Below are positions 13,853 through 21,577 of a DNA stretch of 24,543 nucleotides, piece after piece. Position 1 is the stretch's first letter. Each line of letters opens with the position of its first letter. The position numbers and the translations under genes were made by a program. The stretch is from contig CAZVKN010000041.1 of the NCBI GenBank assembly GCA_964627035.1, positions 1 through 24,543 on the forward strand. Reading direction: 5' to 3'. This DNA is from CAZVKN01 sp964627035 (GTDB lineage: Bacteria > Electryoneota > AABM5-125-24 > Hatepunaeales > Hatepunaeaceae). The notes under the pieces are model-generated. The model searched no databases. It was not told the DNA's origin and saw nothing but the letters and a program-made list of their open reading frames with translations.

Positions 13853-15436
13853 ATGAACGACATCAAAAAAGTCTTCCTCGAATCGGGTTTAGAGGTTGAT
13901 CCTATATACACTCATGATAGTGTAGAATCACCCGACCTCAGCAATCCGGGTGAGTACCCATTTACGCGTGGGATACATTCGCTGATGTACCGCAAACGTC
14001 CGTTCACTATGCGTCAATACGCTGGTTTCGGTACACCGACAGAGACGCATGAACGTTTCCTTTACCTGATCAAAAACGGACAAACCGGGCTTAATGTAGC
14101 GTTTGATTTACCGACTCAAACCGGATTGGATTCTGATGATCCTCGAGCGGCTGGTGAAGTTGGTAGAGTTGGAATGTCGGTGGATACACTCGCAGATTTC
14201 GAAGAAGTGTTCGACGATATTGATCTCGATAAGATTACAGTATCACTTACCATCAACGGATCGGCTATCGTCTTGGTTGCCATGTACATTGCAATGGCAC
14301 AAAAACGTGGATACGACCTCAAAAATCTACGAGGAACTGCTCAAAATGATATTCTCAAAGAATTTATCGGTCGTGGTACGTGGATATTTCCGGTAGAAGC
14401 ATCGGTCAAGATGGTGGTGGACATCATCGAGTATTGCGCCAACGAAGTCCCAAAATATAGTCCGGTCAGTGTGTGCGGTTATCACATCCGTGAATCAGGA
14501 GCTAATCCGGTTCAGGAAATGGCGTATGCGTTTTGCATCGCTAAGGCATATACGGATGAAACCTTGAAGCGTGGATTAGACATTGATACGTTCGCATCGC
14601 GATTATCGTTCAATTTTGACATTTACGGCAACTTTTTTGAGCAGATCGCCAAGTTCAGAGGAGGACGCAGGCTATGGGCGAAGATTATTAAGGAACAATA
14701 CGCAGCTCAGAATGACAAGTCAGCATGGTTGCGCATGATCGCCGGAGGTGGTGGTGGTGGACTCACTAAGGAACAACCGGAAAACAACATTATCCGCAGT
14801 GCATATTACGCTCTAATCAGTGCGCTATCCGGCACGCAGACAATGGCTCTTTGTTCGTATGATGAGGCATTTACTATCCCAACAGAAAAGGCTGCTGAAC
14901 TGTCGCTTAGAACTATGCAGATTCTAATTCACGAGATGGGAATCTGTGATACCGTTGACCCACTCGGCGGATCATACTATATTGAAAGATTGACCGATCA
15001 GATGGAAGAAGCGATATCGGACTACATGGATCAGATTGACGAGGGTGGTGGTATAGTCGAAGGCATCTCATCCGGCAAAATCCAGGAAGCCATCTCACGG
15101 CAGGCTTACGAGCGTGAATCTGCAATCCAAAAAGGTGAAACTTTAAAGGTTGGTGTCAATTGCTTCCGTAAAGAGGAAGAGGTCAAATCTGTCGAATTCC
15201 ATCCGTATGATGAGAAAGCTGTCAATACACAAGTTGACAGACTGCACAGCGTAAAAGCTACCCGCAATGATGACGATGTAAAAACTGCACTAATGAACAT
15301 CACCAAAGCTGCGAATGAAAACCTGAATTTGATGCCGTCCGTGATTGAAGCCGTGAAAGCGTATGCGACCGTTGGAGAGATTACCCAGACACTGAAAGAT
15401 GCATACGGAGAATTTCAGGAACCGATTTATTTTTAG
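13853..15436 (+). CDS. Large (catalytic) subunit of a divergent B12-dependent acyl-CoA mutase
   Basis: This 527-residue protein belongs to the methylmalonyl-CoA mutase large-subunit family and lacks the B12 domain, which the gene before it supplies. From memory of the P. shermanii numbering, it keeps Tyr89 (RQYAGF, residue 56), Gln197 (QNDILKEF, 164), Arg207 (GRGTW, 174) and Tyr243-His244 (GYHIRESG, 210-211). These mark methylmalonyl-type mutases that take carboxylate-bearing substrates; isobutyryl- and hydroxyisobutyryl-CoA mutases have Gln at the Arg position. Two other motifs are altered. The usual RFHTQTAGSTLT stretch reads RMIAGGGGGGLT (294-305), and TQSLHTN reads TQTMALC (328-334), while Glu370 (338) is kept. 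AAGGT precedes the ATG. It should catalyse a radical carbon-skeleton rearrangement on a CoA thioester, but probably not the textbook substrate. Confidence 0.92.
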   Translation: MNDIKKVFLESGLEVDPIYTHDSVESPDLSNPGEYPFTRGIHSLMYRKRPFTMRQYAGFGTPTETHERFLYLIKNGQTGLNVAFDLPTQTGLDSDDPRAAGEVGRVGMSVDTLADFEEVFDDIDLDKITVSLTINGSAIVLVAMYIAMAQKRGYDLKNLRGTAQNDILKEFIGRGTWIFPVEASVKMVVDIIEYCANEVPKYSPVSVCGYHIRESGANPVQEMAYAFCIAKAYTDETLKRGLDIDTFASRLSFNFDIYGNFFEQIAKFRGGRRLWAKIIKEQYAAQNDKSAWLRMIAGGGGGGLTKEQPENNIIRSAYYALISALSGTQTMALCSYDEAFTIPTEKAAELSLRTMQILIHEMGICDTVDPLGGSYYIERLTDQMEEAISDYMDQIDEGGGIVEGISSGKIQEAISRQAYERESAIQKGETLKVGVNCFRKEEEVKSVEFHPYDEKAVNTQVDRLHSVKATRNDDDVKTALMNITKAANENLNLMPSVIEAVKAYATVGEITQTLKDAYGEFQEPIYF

Positions 15437-15457
15437 GATAATTGATGAGGTAAATGT

Positions 15458-15682
15458 ATGAATCAAGAAAAAACATCTTCTGTGATAAAGGAGCTTAGCA
15501 TTGACGAGCGAATCCTTCTTATATAAGAAATATGGGATACGGTTCTGCATGATCAGGAGCGTTCAGTGCTGACTGATGCACAGCGGGATGAGTTGGATAG
15601 GCGCATTAATTCTTACTATGCCTCACTAGATTTGGGTGCTTCATGGAGTGAGGTTAAAGAGAGAATTCAAGCATCAAAGTGA
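15458..15682 (+). pseudogene. Addiction-module antitoxin, broken by a nonsense codon
   Basis: The 75-codon frame reads like the putative addiction module component family: IKELSIDERILLI, stop, EIWDTVLHD, then LTDAQRDELDRRI and SWSEVKERIQ. The TAA at 15524-15526 falls at codon 23, where relatives have an ordinary residue before EIWD, and a single C-to-T change from CAA could explain it. GAGG lies upstream of the ATG. No RelE/ParE-type toxin gene follows. It is probably a dead remnant, unless the stop is read through. Confidence 0.8.
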
Positions 15683-15709
15683 TATTCACAATATATTAAG
15701 GCGGTAAAA

Positions 15710-15892
15710 ATGTCTAATTTAGCAGTAATTAAAGAATCTATCAAGTCTCTTTCCAAAGATGATTTCATTCAACTGAGACATTGGTTCTCGGATAAAGATT
15801 GGCAACTATGGGATGAACAAATTGAGATGGATGTAAATACCGGAAAGCTGGATTTCCTAATAAAAGAAGCTCTTGAAGAACATCGGTTGTGA
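15710..15892 (+). CDS. Small antitoxin-like protein (orphan)
   Basis: This 60-residue protein has the pattern LSKDDFIQLRHWFSDKDWQLWD, then DVNTGKLDFLIKEALEEH. It matches small proteins usually encoded just before a RelE/ParE-family toxin and taken to be their antitoxins. No toxin follows; a hairpin and a DNA methyltransferase gene come next. It may be a solitary antitoxin left after toxin loss. Together with the broken antitoxin frame upstream, it suggests the spot behind the mutase gene has received and lost toxin-antitoxin modules. Confidence 0.7.
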   Translation: MSNLAVIKESIKSLSKDDFIQLRHWFSDKDWQLWDEQIEMDVNTGKLDFLIKEALEEHRL

Positions 15893-15898
15893 AAGACG

Positions 15899-15922
15899 AA
15901 ACCTTTGGATTTTGAAAGGTTT
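15899..15922. terminator. Hairpin after the orphan antitoxin
   Basis: A perfect 8-bp stem AAACCTTT / AAAGGTTT encloses GGATTTTG and begins six bases after the stop codon. A short T-run (part of the stem plus one T) follows, so weak termination is possible. It could also be a regulatory hairpin for the methyltransferase gene that starts 19 bp later. Confidence 0.4.
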
Positions 15923-15941
15923 TGAACTCTAAAAATAATTT

Positions 15942-16703
15942 ATGAGAAGTTCAATAGAAAAATACGAGAACACATTTTTTAACTGCGACAATAGAGAAAT
16001 ATTTGAACAGTTACCAGACAATTCTATAGATTTAATAATTACTGATCCACCGTACAAGGATTACCAGTCTAATCGTCCTGTTGCTCACGAGAGAGTAAAA
16101 AAGATAGAAGAGATGGATTTTAATCTTCCTTTTTTCATAGAGCAGTGTACGCGTGTCCTGAAACCAGGCTCGCATTTTTATTGCTGGTGTGACCATCTAA
16201 CTTTCCCCGGAATCTTTCGTCAAATAGAATTATTGAAAGAAAAACATAAACTAGAAAAATCACCAGACTTCTTAAACTATAAAAATTGTCTTGTTTGGGT
16301 TAAAAATAATCATGGTTCGGGTGATCTGAGGGGAAATTATGCACCACAGCATGAGTTTGTTATTTTTGCTTGTAAAGGAAAGGGGCAAAAACTTAACGGA
16401 AAGAGACAACCAAACGTCTATTTTAAGACAAACCAATATGGGGGAAAGGAGTTCTATAGTAAAGTGTCAAATTACGATTATAGTCATGGTACCTCTAAAC
16501 CTGTTGATATTCAGCGATTAATGATCGCAAAATCTTCAAGAGTTGGAGACCTGGTATTAGATCCATATGCTGGTAGCATGTCTGTGGGAGCAGCATGTAT
16601 TGCTGAGAATAGAAATTTTATTATGGTGGAGTTAATTGAGTCACACTACACAAAAGGCAAAGAGCGGTTAGAAGCTATGATGAGTCAAACAGCATTTCTA
16701 TAG
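15942..16703 (+). CDS. DNA adenine/cytosine-N4 methyltransferase (beta class)
   Basis: This 253-residue protein has the amino-methyltransferase catalytic motif IV as TDPPYKDY near residues 34-41. Motif I follows near the C-terminus as LDPYAGSMSVG, which gives the beta-type order (catalytic motif first, SAM motif last). Between them lies a variable target-recognition region including NNHGSGDLRGNYAPQHE and FYSKVSNYDY. It would methylate an adenine N6 or cytosine N4 in a specific DNA sequence, either as half of a restriction-modification system or as an orphan. The next gene starts 8 bp later. The region is clearly more AT-rich than the mutase gene before it and the flavoenzyme after it, a sign of acquisition. 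Confidence 0.9.
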   Translation: MRSSIEKYENTFFNCDNREIFEQLPDNSIDLIITDPPYKDYQSNRPVAHERVKKIEEMDFNLPFFIEQCTRVLKPGSHFYCWCDHLTFPGIFRQIELLKEKHKLEKSPDFLNYKNCLVWVKNNHGSGDLRGNYAPQHEFVIFACKGKGQKLNGKRQPNVYFKTNQYGGKEFYSKVSNYDYSHGTSKPVDIQRLMIAKSSRVGDLVLDPYAGSMSVGAACIAENRNFIMVELIESHYTKGKERLEAMMSQTAFL

Positions 16704-16711
16704 AGGAAAAG

Positions 16712-17212
16712 ATGTCTACGAATACGAAAATTGAACGGATGTTAAAACAGTTTAAGAAGCTTGAAAAGCAACTTGACCATTCCTTAGTAAATGAAATGGA
16801 CATGAATATCCATATTGGGCAAAGAACATTAATACCTTTCTATTTGTTTATTTTACTAGAAAATGGTAGCTCAGCAACGTATAAATATATTGCTAAACAA
16901 ATTACTACTCTAATGCCGTTATTGCCCAATGAACTATATTTTGGATCAGAGGTTTCAGATGGCAAGTCCAGAATAGAAAAAGCTCAATCATTCTTTAAAG
17001 CTCAATTGAATGAAATGGCAGATGAACTGTCAGTTGAGTTAATCATATTTAAAGGTAACCAACTTCATTTAACAGATGCAGGAATAACTTTAGCCGTGGG
17101 AATAAAAGCGAAGGTAGAAGAAGTAATCCGTTGGCAGTTATTACTCTCAAAAAGACCTACTGGAAAAGGAGGTAATACTGTGATTCTGATTAAGAGAAAA
17201 ACCAATTGTTAA
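16712..17212 (+). CDS. Hypothetical protein coupled to the DNA methyltransferase
   Basis: This 166-residue protein is not one I recognise. The N-terminus is a charged helix (IERMLKQFKKLEKQLDH). Then come LIPFYLFILLENGSSATYKYIAKQI and, about 90 residues later, LHLTDAGITLAVGIKAKVEE, which together suggest a winged-helix DNA-binding layout. It is read directly after the methyltransferase gene (8-bp gap) and has the same AT-rich composition, so the two probably arrived together. It could be a control protein, a specificity factor or a reduced restriction subunit. No PD-(D/E)XK or HNH catalytic motif is visible, so I do not call it a nuclease. Confidence 0.6.
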   Translation: MSTNTKIERMLKQFKKLEKQLDHSLVNEMDMNIHIGQRTLIPFYLFILLENGSSATYKYIAKQITTLMPLLPNELYFGSEVSDGKSRIEKAQSFFKAQLNEMADELSVELIIFKGNQLHLTDAGITLAVGIKAKVEEVIRWQLLLSKRPTGKGGNTVILIKRKTNC

Positions 17213-17250
17213 GAAATAAAGAACTCAAATAAACTACACAGAGAGACCAA

Positions 17251-19278
17251 ATGCTACCAGGTGAAAAGAAGTATCCCCACATATTCAGTCCGGTTAAAAT
17301 CGGAAACGTGTGGGCAAAGAACCGTATCAAGTATGCCTCAACGGAGACAAATTACAACTACAGTGACGGATTTGTGTCCGAGAAGGAATTAGCATACATA
17401 GAAGCACATGCACGCGGTGGATCGGGTATCGTTACCACTCAAGGCGCATATACCGACCCCAAAGGTGAAGGTCAAGGATACGTCGGTATGATGGGAATCT
17501 GGGATGATAAATATATCCCAGGACTTAAACGGATGGCGGACATCATCCACCAAAGTGATTCTGTTGCATGTTTGCAGTTAATGCACTGCGGACGCGTTGG
17601 TGGAATTAATTTGGATTACACTGTAGGTCCTTCAGCAGTTCCGCAGCGTCTCAGACGCTTCCGTCCGCAACGTGAAATGACCATTGAGGACATCGAAATT
17701 TGTATTCAGGAACATATTGACGGTGCAGTTCGCGCAGCTGAAGCTGGTTATGAAGTAATTGAAGTATCGGGTATTGTCGGATACCTCGTGTCCAATTACG
17801 TTTCCAGCTATACGAACAAACGAACTGATGAATACGGTGGTGATATTTTTGACCGCTGCACATTCATGCGTAAGATTTGTGAAGGTATTCGTGAAGCATG
17901 TGATGACAGCGTTGCTATCGGTATTCGTTTATGTGGTTGGGAATTGCTGGATGACAGAGGTGGTAACACACAAGAAGAGAGCACCGAATCGCATCGGATC
18001 GCTGAAGCGGCTGGATGCGATTATCTGAGCGTCACAGTCGGTTGGCAAGAATCGCTCGGATCGGTTATATCGCGCGATATACCGATGGGTAAGTGGTTAT
18101 ATATTGCTGAACGTGCTAAGAAAGCGTTGAACATCCCGGTTATGATGGCGTATCGGTTGTTCACACCTGAGATTCCTGAACAAGCTATCGCAGATGGCAA
18201 GTTGGACATTTGGGAGATGTGTCGTCCTCAGATCGCTGATCCGGCACTACCCATCAAGATTATGTGGGATCGTCAGGAGGACATCATCCCGTGTATAGCG
18301 TGTCAGGTATGTCTTGCGAGACTGTTCCGTGATGCACCGGTTACATGTACTGTCAGACCTACCTGTAGCCATGAAGGCGAGCGTGAATGGGGATATTACG
18401 GATTCCCGAAAACAGACGTAGTTCGTAAGGTCATCATTGTAGGTGCTGGAATCGCAGGTCTGCAAGCGGCGGCGATTGCCGGTGAGAAAGGACATGACGT
18501 AACAGTCTATGAGAAGACCGGACACATCGGTGGTCAATGGTATTACGCTTCACGCAATCCGTGGGGTGAAGAATCGGATCACTATTGGGATGACGAAGAG
18601 TTTATGCGGTTCGTAGATCACATGAAGGCTCAATGTGATAAGCACGGTGTCAAGTTCAAACTCAACACACCACTGACCAAAGAGATCGCACGTGAACAGA
18701 ATCCGGATTCTTTGGTTATTGCGACGGGAGCGATGCCTGAAGTGCCTGATATTCCCGGTGCGAATAAACCTCACGTCGTGAGTATGTTTGACGTGTTCAC
18801 AGGTAAAGCGAAGGTTGGTAAGAATGTGGTGATACTCGGTGGATCGGGTGCGGCAATCTCACTTGCACTATACGTAGTTGAAGCACAGAAGAGAGCAGGA
18901 CATACTGACAGCAACCTCGCCATGATCGGACCGGAAGCTCGTTTTGGATTGGATGTAAATCCGTCATACATCTGGCGTTACAGATTACGGCTCAAGGAAG
19001 AGAAAGTCCAACAGCTAACTTACGCCGAAGTCAAAGTAATTACTGATGAAGGCGTTCTAGCAAGCTGGAAAATCTTCGACCGTAAGACCAAAAAGAAAGA
19101 ATCGTTCAAAGATCAGGTCGTTAAGGCAGATACAGTGATACTCGCAACACTCGTCCCCAATGAAGAGATCAATTACGGCGCATCCAAAGGTGATGTTGCA
19201 AAGATAGGTGATTGCCTGTGGGTACGGAGAGGTATTGATGCTATTCAGGATGGGTATCGACTCGGTATGCGGTTTTAA
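17251..19278 (+). CDS. 2,4-dienoyl-CoA reductase / trimethylamine dehydrogenase-type flavoenzyme
   Basis: This 675-residue enzyme has the three parts of the family. The first is an N-terminal FMN-binding TIM barrel (residues about 8-340; LMHCGRVGG, then NKRTDEYGG). The second is a [4Fe-4S] site near residue 348 (CIACQVC, with the fourth Cys 12 residues later), spaced like TMADH. The third is a C-terminal FAD/NAD(P) module (VIIVGAGIAGLQAAAIAGEKG near 395, and VVILGGSGAAISLA near 525). Relatives include FadH, BaiCD/BaiH and TMADH, which reduce conjugated enoyl-CoA or keto-enoyl compounds or oxidise amines. GAGAG precedes the ATG. In this setting, reduction of an unsaturated CoA intermediate is most likely. 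It resumes the metabolic set after the acquired methyltransferase block. Confidence 0.92.
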   Translation: MLPGEKKYPHIFSPVKIGNVWAKNRIKYASTETNYNYSDGFVSEKELAYIEAHARGGSGIVTTQGAYTDPKGEGQGYVGMMGIWDDKYIPGLKRMADIIHQSDSVACLQLMHCGRVGGINLDYTVGPSAVPQRLRRFRPQREMTIEDIEICIQEHIDGAVRAAEAGYEVIEVSGIVGYLVSNYVSSYTNKRTDEYGGDIFDRCTFMRKICEGIREACDDSVAIGIRLCGWELLDDRGGNTQEESTESHRIAEAAGCDYLSVTVGWQESLGSVISRDIPMGKWLYIAERAKKALNIPVMMAYRLFTPEIPEQAIADGKLDIWEMCRPQIADPALPIKIMWDRQEDIIPCIACQVCLARLFRDAPVTCTVRPTCSHEGEREWGYYGFPKTDVVRKVIIVGAGIAGLQAAAIAGEKGHDVTVYEKTGHIGGQWYYASRNPWGEESDHYWDDEEFMRFVDHMKAQCDKHGVKFKLNTPLTKEIAREQNPDSLVIATGAMPEVPDIPGANKPHVVSMFDVFTGKAKVGKNVVILGGSGAAISLALYVVEAQKRAGHTDSNLAMIGPEARFGLDVNPSYIWRYRLRLKEEKVQQLTYAEVKVITDEGVLASWKIFDRKTKKKESFKDQVVKADTVILATLVPNEEINYGASKGDVAKIGDCLWVRRGIDAIQDGYRLGMRF

Positions 19279-19287
19279 GAGAAAACG

Positions 19288-19316
19288 AACCACCAAGGCA
19301 CAAAGATACAAAGAAG
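19288..19316. repeat. Divergent ACGAAG-type repeat D
   Basis: Units ACCACCAAGG, CACAAAG and ATACAAAGA follow ten bases after the flavoenzyme stop codon. The pattern (ACCAC, then CAAAG units every nine or so bases) is that of the repeats at 12895-13832 with A for G at several places. There is no inverse arm. Confidence 0.5.
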
Positions 19317-19374
19317 ATAAAACTTTATGGTTTGGAGTCTTAGTGGGAACAAATTTAATAATAGAGTAAACACA

Positions 19375-19692
19375 ATGTTACTACCAAAAATTTCCAGTGC
19401 TCTACCCCAGATCCCCGGAACAAAGATGAGCGTTTATCCACATTCGGCATCCAGCTATATGGGGCTTTACCCTTGGATTGACGCATATCGGTGCAACGGA
19501 TGTATGGCATGCGCTCAAGCCTGTCCATCCGACATTATCGGTGAGTTTAAGAGCAAGGCTGTGATAATCCTAGACCTCTGCCTACAATGTGGAGAGTGCT
19601 TTGAAGCGTGTGAGGTTGAAGGAGCGATTCACTTCCGGTTGCCACCGGGAGCGCCTGTTACCGACAACGTACCGTTTGTTTCGAGATATTAA
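19375..19692 (+). CDS. 2[4Fe-4S] ferredoxin-like protein
   Basis: The product has about 105 residues from the ATG at 19375. An ATG at 19327 would add 16 residues (MVWSLSGNKFNNRVNT) that look non-native; neither start has a good ribosome site. The two cluster motifs are CNGCMACAQACP and CLQCGECFEAC, followed by EGAIHFRLPPG. The N-terminal 50 residues before the clusters are longer than in a simple clostridial ferredoxin. It most likely carries electrons between the IOR-type oxidoreductase downstream and the flavoenzyme upstream, or forms a subunit of one of them. Confidence 0.85.
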   Translation: MLLPKISSALPQIPGTKMSVYPHSASSYMGLYPWIDAYRCNGCMACAQACPSDIIGEFKSKAVIILDLCLQCGECFEACEVEGAIHFRLPPGAPVTDNVPFVSRY

Positions 19693-19776
19693 GGATTAGA
19701 TTTACAACAGATTAAACGGATTATACCATTGTTATTCCCTCGCAGTTTCGAATCCTGTTTAGTGTTAATTACGACT

Positions 19777-19802
19777 GGATTCCCGCCTTCGCGGGAATGA
19801 CG
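19777..19802. repeat. REP-like palindrome (ATTCCCGC family)
   Basis: Stem ATTCCCGC / GCGGGAAT with loop CTTC, preceded by GG and followed by GACG. It lies between the ferredoxin and VOC genes. The same family occurs at 2581 and 21468. Confidence 0.85.
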
Positions 19803-19832
19803 ATTTGCACATAGCTTAAAAAGGAATCTATT

Positions 19833-20261
19833 ATGCCGGAGAAGATAAATACAAACTTTGTAGATCATATCTGCATTGCGGTTAAGGATGTCAAGGAAGC
19901 GGAGAAACATTACACCGAGAATTTCGGTTGGGATGTAGCTTACCGATACGATGATGAACCTGAGAAGATTCGAGTAGTCGGTTATATGGTCGGACCTACC
20001 GCTATTGAGATCATGGAAGACCTCGACGGTACGGGTGAAGTAGCTAAATTCATCAAGCGATCCGGTGAAGGCGTTATGCTGATCAGTTACAATGTGGACA
20101 ATTGTGACGAATCGCTGGAAAAACTGAAAAAGAACAAAGTCGCGTTGATAGACCAAAAACCACGCTATTTCGCTGAACACGACAGGAACTTTGCGTTCAT
20201 TCATCCGAAAGCAACCCATGGGATTTTGACAGAGATTATTGATGGGAATTATGATCTGTAA
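19833..20261 (+). CDS. VOC-fold protein, methylmalonyl-CoA epimerase-like
   Basis: This 142-residue protein matches methylmalonyl-CoA epimerase along its length: VDHICIAVKDVKEAEKHY, AKFIKRSGEGV, then FAFIHPKATHGILTEI. The enzyme inverts the 2-carbon of a CoA thioester through a metal-bound enolate. The metal ligands His12, the mid Glu (Glu59) and the C-terminal Glu134 are present, but the conserved His-His of GEG-x-HH is Met-Leu (residues 82-83), so one ligand is missing. AAGGA lies 7 nt before the ATG. The CoA-transferase gene starts 6 bp after the stop. It probably acts on the substrate or product of the mutase, with changed chemistry or metal dependence. Confidence 0.85.
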   Translation: MPEKINTNFVDHICIAVKDVKEAEKHYTENFGWDVAYRYDDEPEKIRVVGYMVGPTAIEIMEDLDGTGEVAKFIKRSGEGVMLISYNVDNCDESLEKLKKNKVALIDQKPRYFAEHDRNFAFIHPKATHGILTEIIDGNYDL

Positions 20262-20267
20262 CATCCA

Positions 20268-21461
20268 ATGACAAAAACAATCCTATCCCTTGAACAAGCT
20301 TTGACACTGCCATATACGACTCAGCGGTTTGTCCAGTTAGGTTGGCGTGTGATCCGAATCGAGTCAGGACACGGCAGCAGACCCGGTGATCCTAACAGAT
20401 ACATCGGAGAAGATACCGGAGTTGACGATCTTCACTCATATTATCTCGCTCCGAATATCGGAAAAGAGGCAATTACTCTCAATCTCAAGACAAAGGAAGG
20501 TCAGAAGCTGCTGAAGAAACTCATCAAGGAGCTTAATGTCGATGTTTTTCTCTGTAATACTCTTCCGAAACGATATAATCAGTTCGGTATTGATTACCAG
20601 ACTCTGAAGGAAGCAAATCCAAACTTGATCTGGGTCGGTATATCTGCTCTTGGTCCCGATTATCCCGACCGAGCCGGATATGATCCGGCACTGCAGGCAT
20701 TGTTGGGTTACATGCATCTGACAGGTGATCCCGATGGCGATCCGATGTTATGTGGACTGCCTATCATTGATCTGAAGGCTGGTGACGAGGCTTTCGCACA
20801 GATTCTGCTTGCTATGCTTGAACAGGAATCCACCCCGAATAAGTCAGGCAAAGAAATCAACATCTCGATGGCTCAGGCTGCCGCTTCATGGCTGATCACA
20901 GCACTGCCACAGTTGCCGTTTGTTGACGAGTCTGAACTGTTCACCCGCAGTGGTAACGAACATAGAAGCTTTATTCCGTGCAACTGTTATCCGACCAAGG
21001 ACGGACATGTCTATCTGGCAATCGGAAACGATATACAGTGGGACAAGCTGACTCATATTGGGGGTTTTGGTCACATTGCCACATCTGACAGAGCATCAAA
21101 TCAGGGACGTTTAAAAGAGAAGGACCAGATTTACGAGGACATCCGTCAAGGACTTAAGGGCTACACAACCGACGAATTCATTCAGGTCTGCATTAAGAAC
21201 AACTTAGCTGTGTCACCGGTCAATTCGACCAAAGATGTTGCTGAACTTGAATATATTGAAAAATGCATGATAGGGACGGAATTACCATCAGGCAATCGTG
21301 TTAACCTGTTTCCTGCTCCGATGGACACTGAATTTCTGGATGAGAATGAGAATGTACTAAAATGTGCACCGAGACTCGGTGAGCATAATGATGAGATATA
21401 TAACGAAATTGGGTTGAACCGTGATGAGATTGAGAAATTGAAGTCTGAAAAGATTATTTGA
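20268..21461 (+). CDS. Family III CoA-transferase (CaiB/BaiF type)
   Basis: This 397-residue protein has the family III layout: ILSLEQALTLPYTTQRFVQ leads into LGWRVIRIES, then NLKTKEGQKLLKKLI, the segment ISALGPDYPDRAGYDPALQA, and the catalytic Asp in GLPIIDLKAGD (Asp168, close to the Asp169 of formyl-CoA transferase). These enzymes move CoA from one acyl-CoA to another carboxylate through an aspartyl-CoA anhydride. The N-terminal segment is more divergent than usual (no GIRVLDL-type opening). It is coupled to the epimerase-like gene. Its likely role is activation of the pathway's starting acid, or recycling of CoA from a product such as succinyl-CoA. Confidence 0.9.
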   Translation: MTKTILSLEQALTLPYTTQRFVQLGWRVIRIESGHGSRPGDPNRYIGEDTGVDDLHSYYLAPNIGKEAITLNLKTKEGQKLLKKLIKELNVDVFLCNTLPKRYNQFGIDYQTLKEANPNLIWVGISALGPDYPDRAGYDPALQALLGYMHLTGDPDGDPMLCGLPIIDLKAGDEAFAQILLAMLEQESTPNKSGKEINISMAQAAASWLITALPQLPFVDESELFTRSGNEHRSFIPCNCYPTKDGHVYLAIGNDIQWDKLTHIGGFGHIATSDRASNQGRLKEKDQIYEDIRQGLKGYTTDEFIQVCIKNNLAVSPVNSTKDVAELEYIEKCMIGTELPSGNRVNLFPAPMDTEFLDENENVLKCAPRLGEHNDEIYNEIGLNRDEIEKLKSEKII

Positions 21462-21467
21462 TTCTCT

Positions 21468-21493
21468 GGATTCCCGCCTGCGCGGGAATGACG
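21468..21493. repeat. REP-like palindrome (ATTCCCGC family)
   Basis: Stem ATTCCCGC / GCGGGAAT with loop CTGC, preceded by GG and followed by GACG. It lies 7 bp after the CoA-transferase stop codon. Confidence 0.85.
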
Positions 21494-21538
21494 GACTCGG
21501 CAATATATCAAAGAACCTCTATAATAACCGAAATGAAG

Positions 21539-21574
21539 AATCACAATCACGTAATCACCTAATCACACAATCAC
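21539..21574. repeat. AATCAC short tandem repeat in front of the IOR start codon
   Basis: Five AATCAC units occur in 36 bp, the first two adjacent and the rest separated by two variable bases (8-bp period). The last unit ends 3 nt before the ATG at 21578. No Shine-Dalgarno sequence is visible where one would be expected. Confidence 0.75.
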
Positions 21575-21577
21575 GAA

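Noticed and set aside
14730..14770. Possibility that the glycine run in the mutase is a frameshift artefact
   Set aside because: The stretch has the same length as the replaced motif and both flanks stay in the same frame with normal family sequence, so a pair of compensating errors would have to rewrite every residue without altering length. The separate TMALC change supports a real difference.
16712..17212. Calling the gene after the DNA methyltransferase a restriction endonuclease
   Set aside because: Position alone suggests it, but no nuclease catalytic motif is visible.
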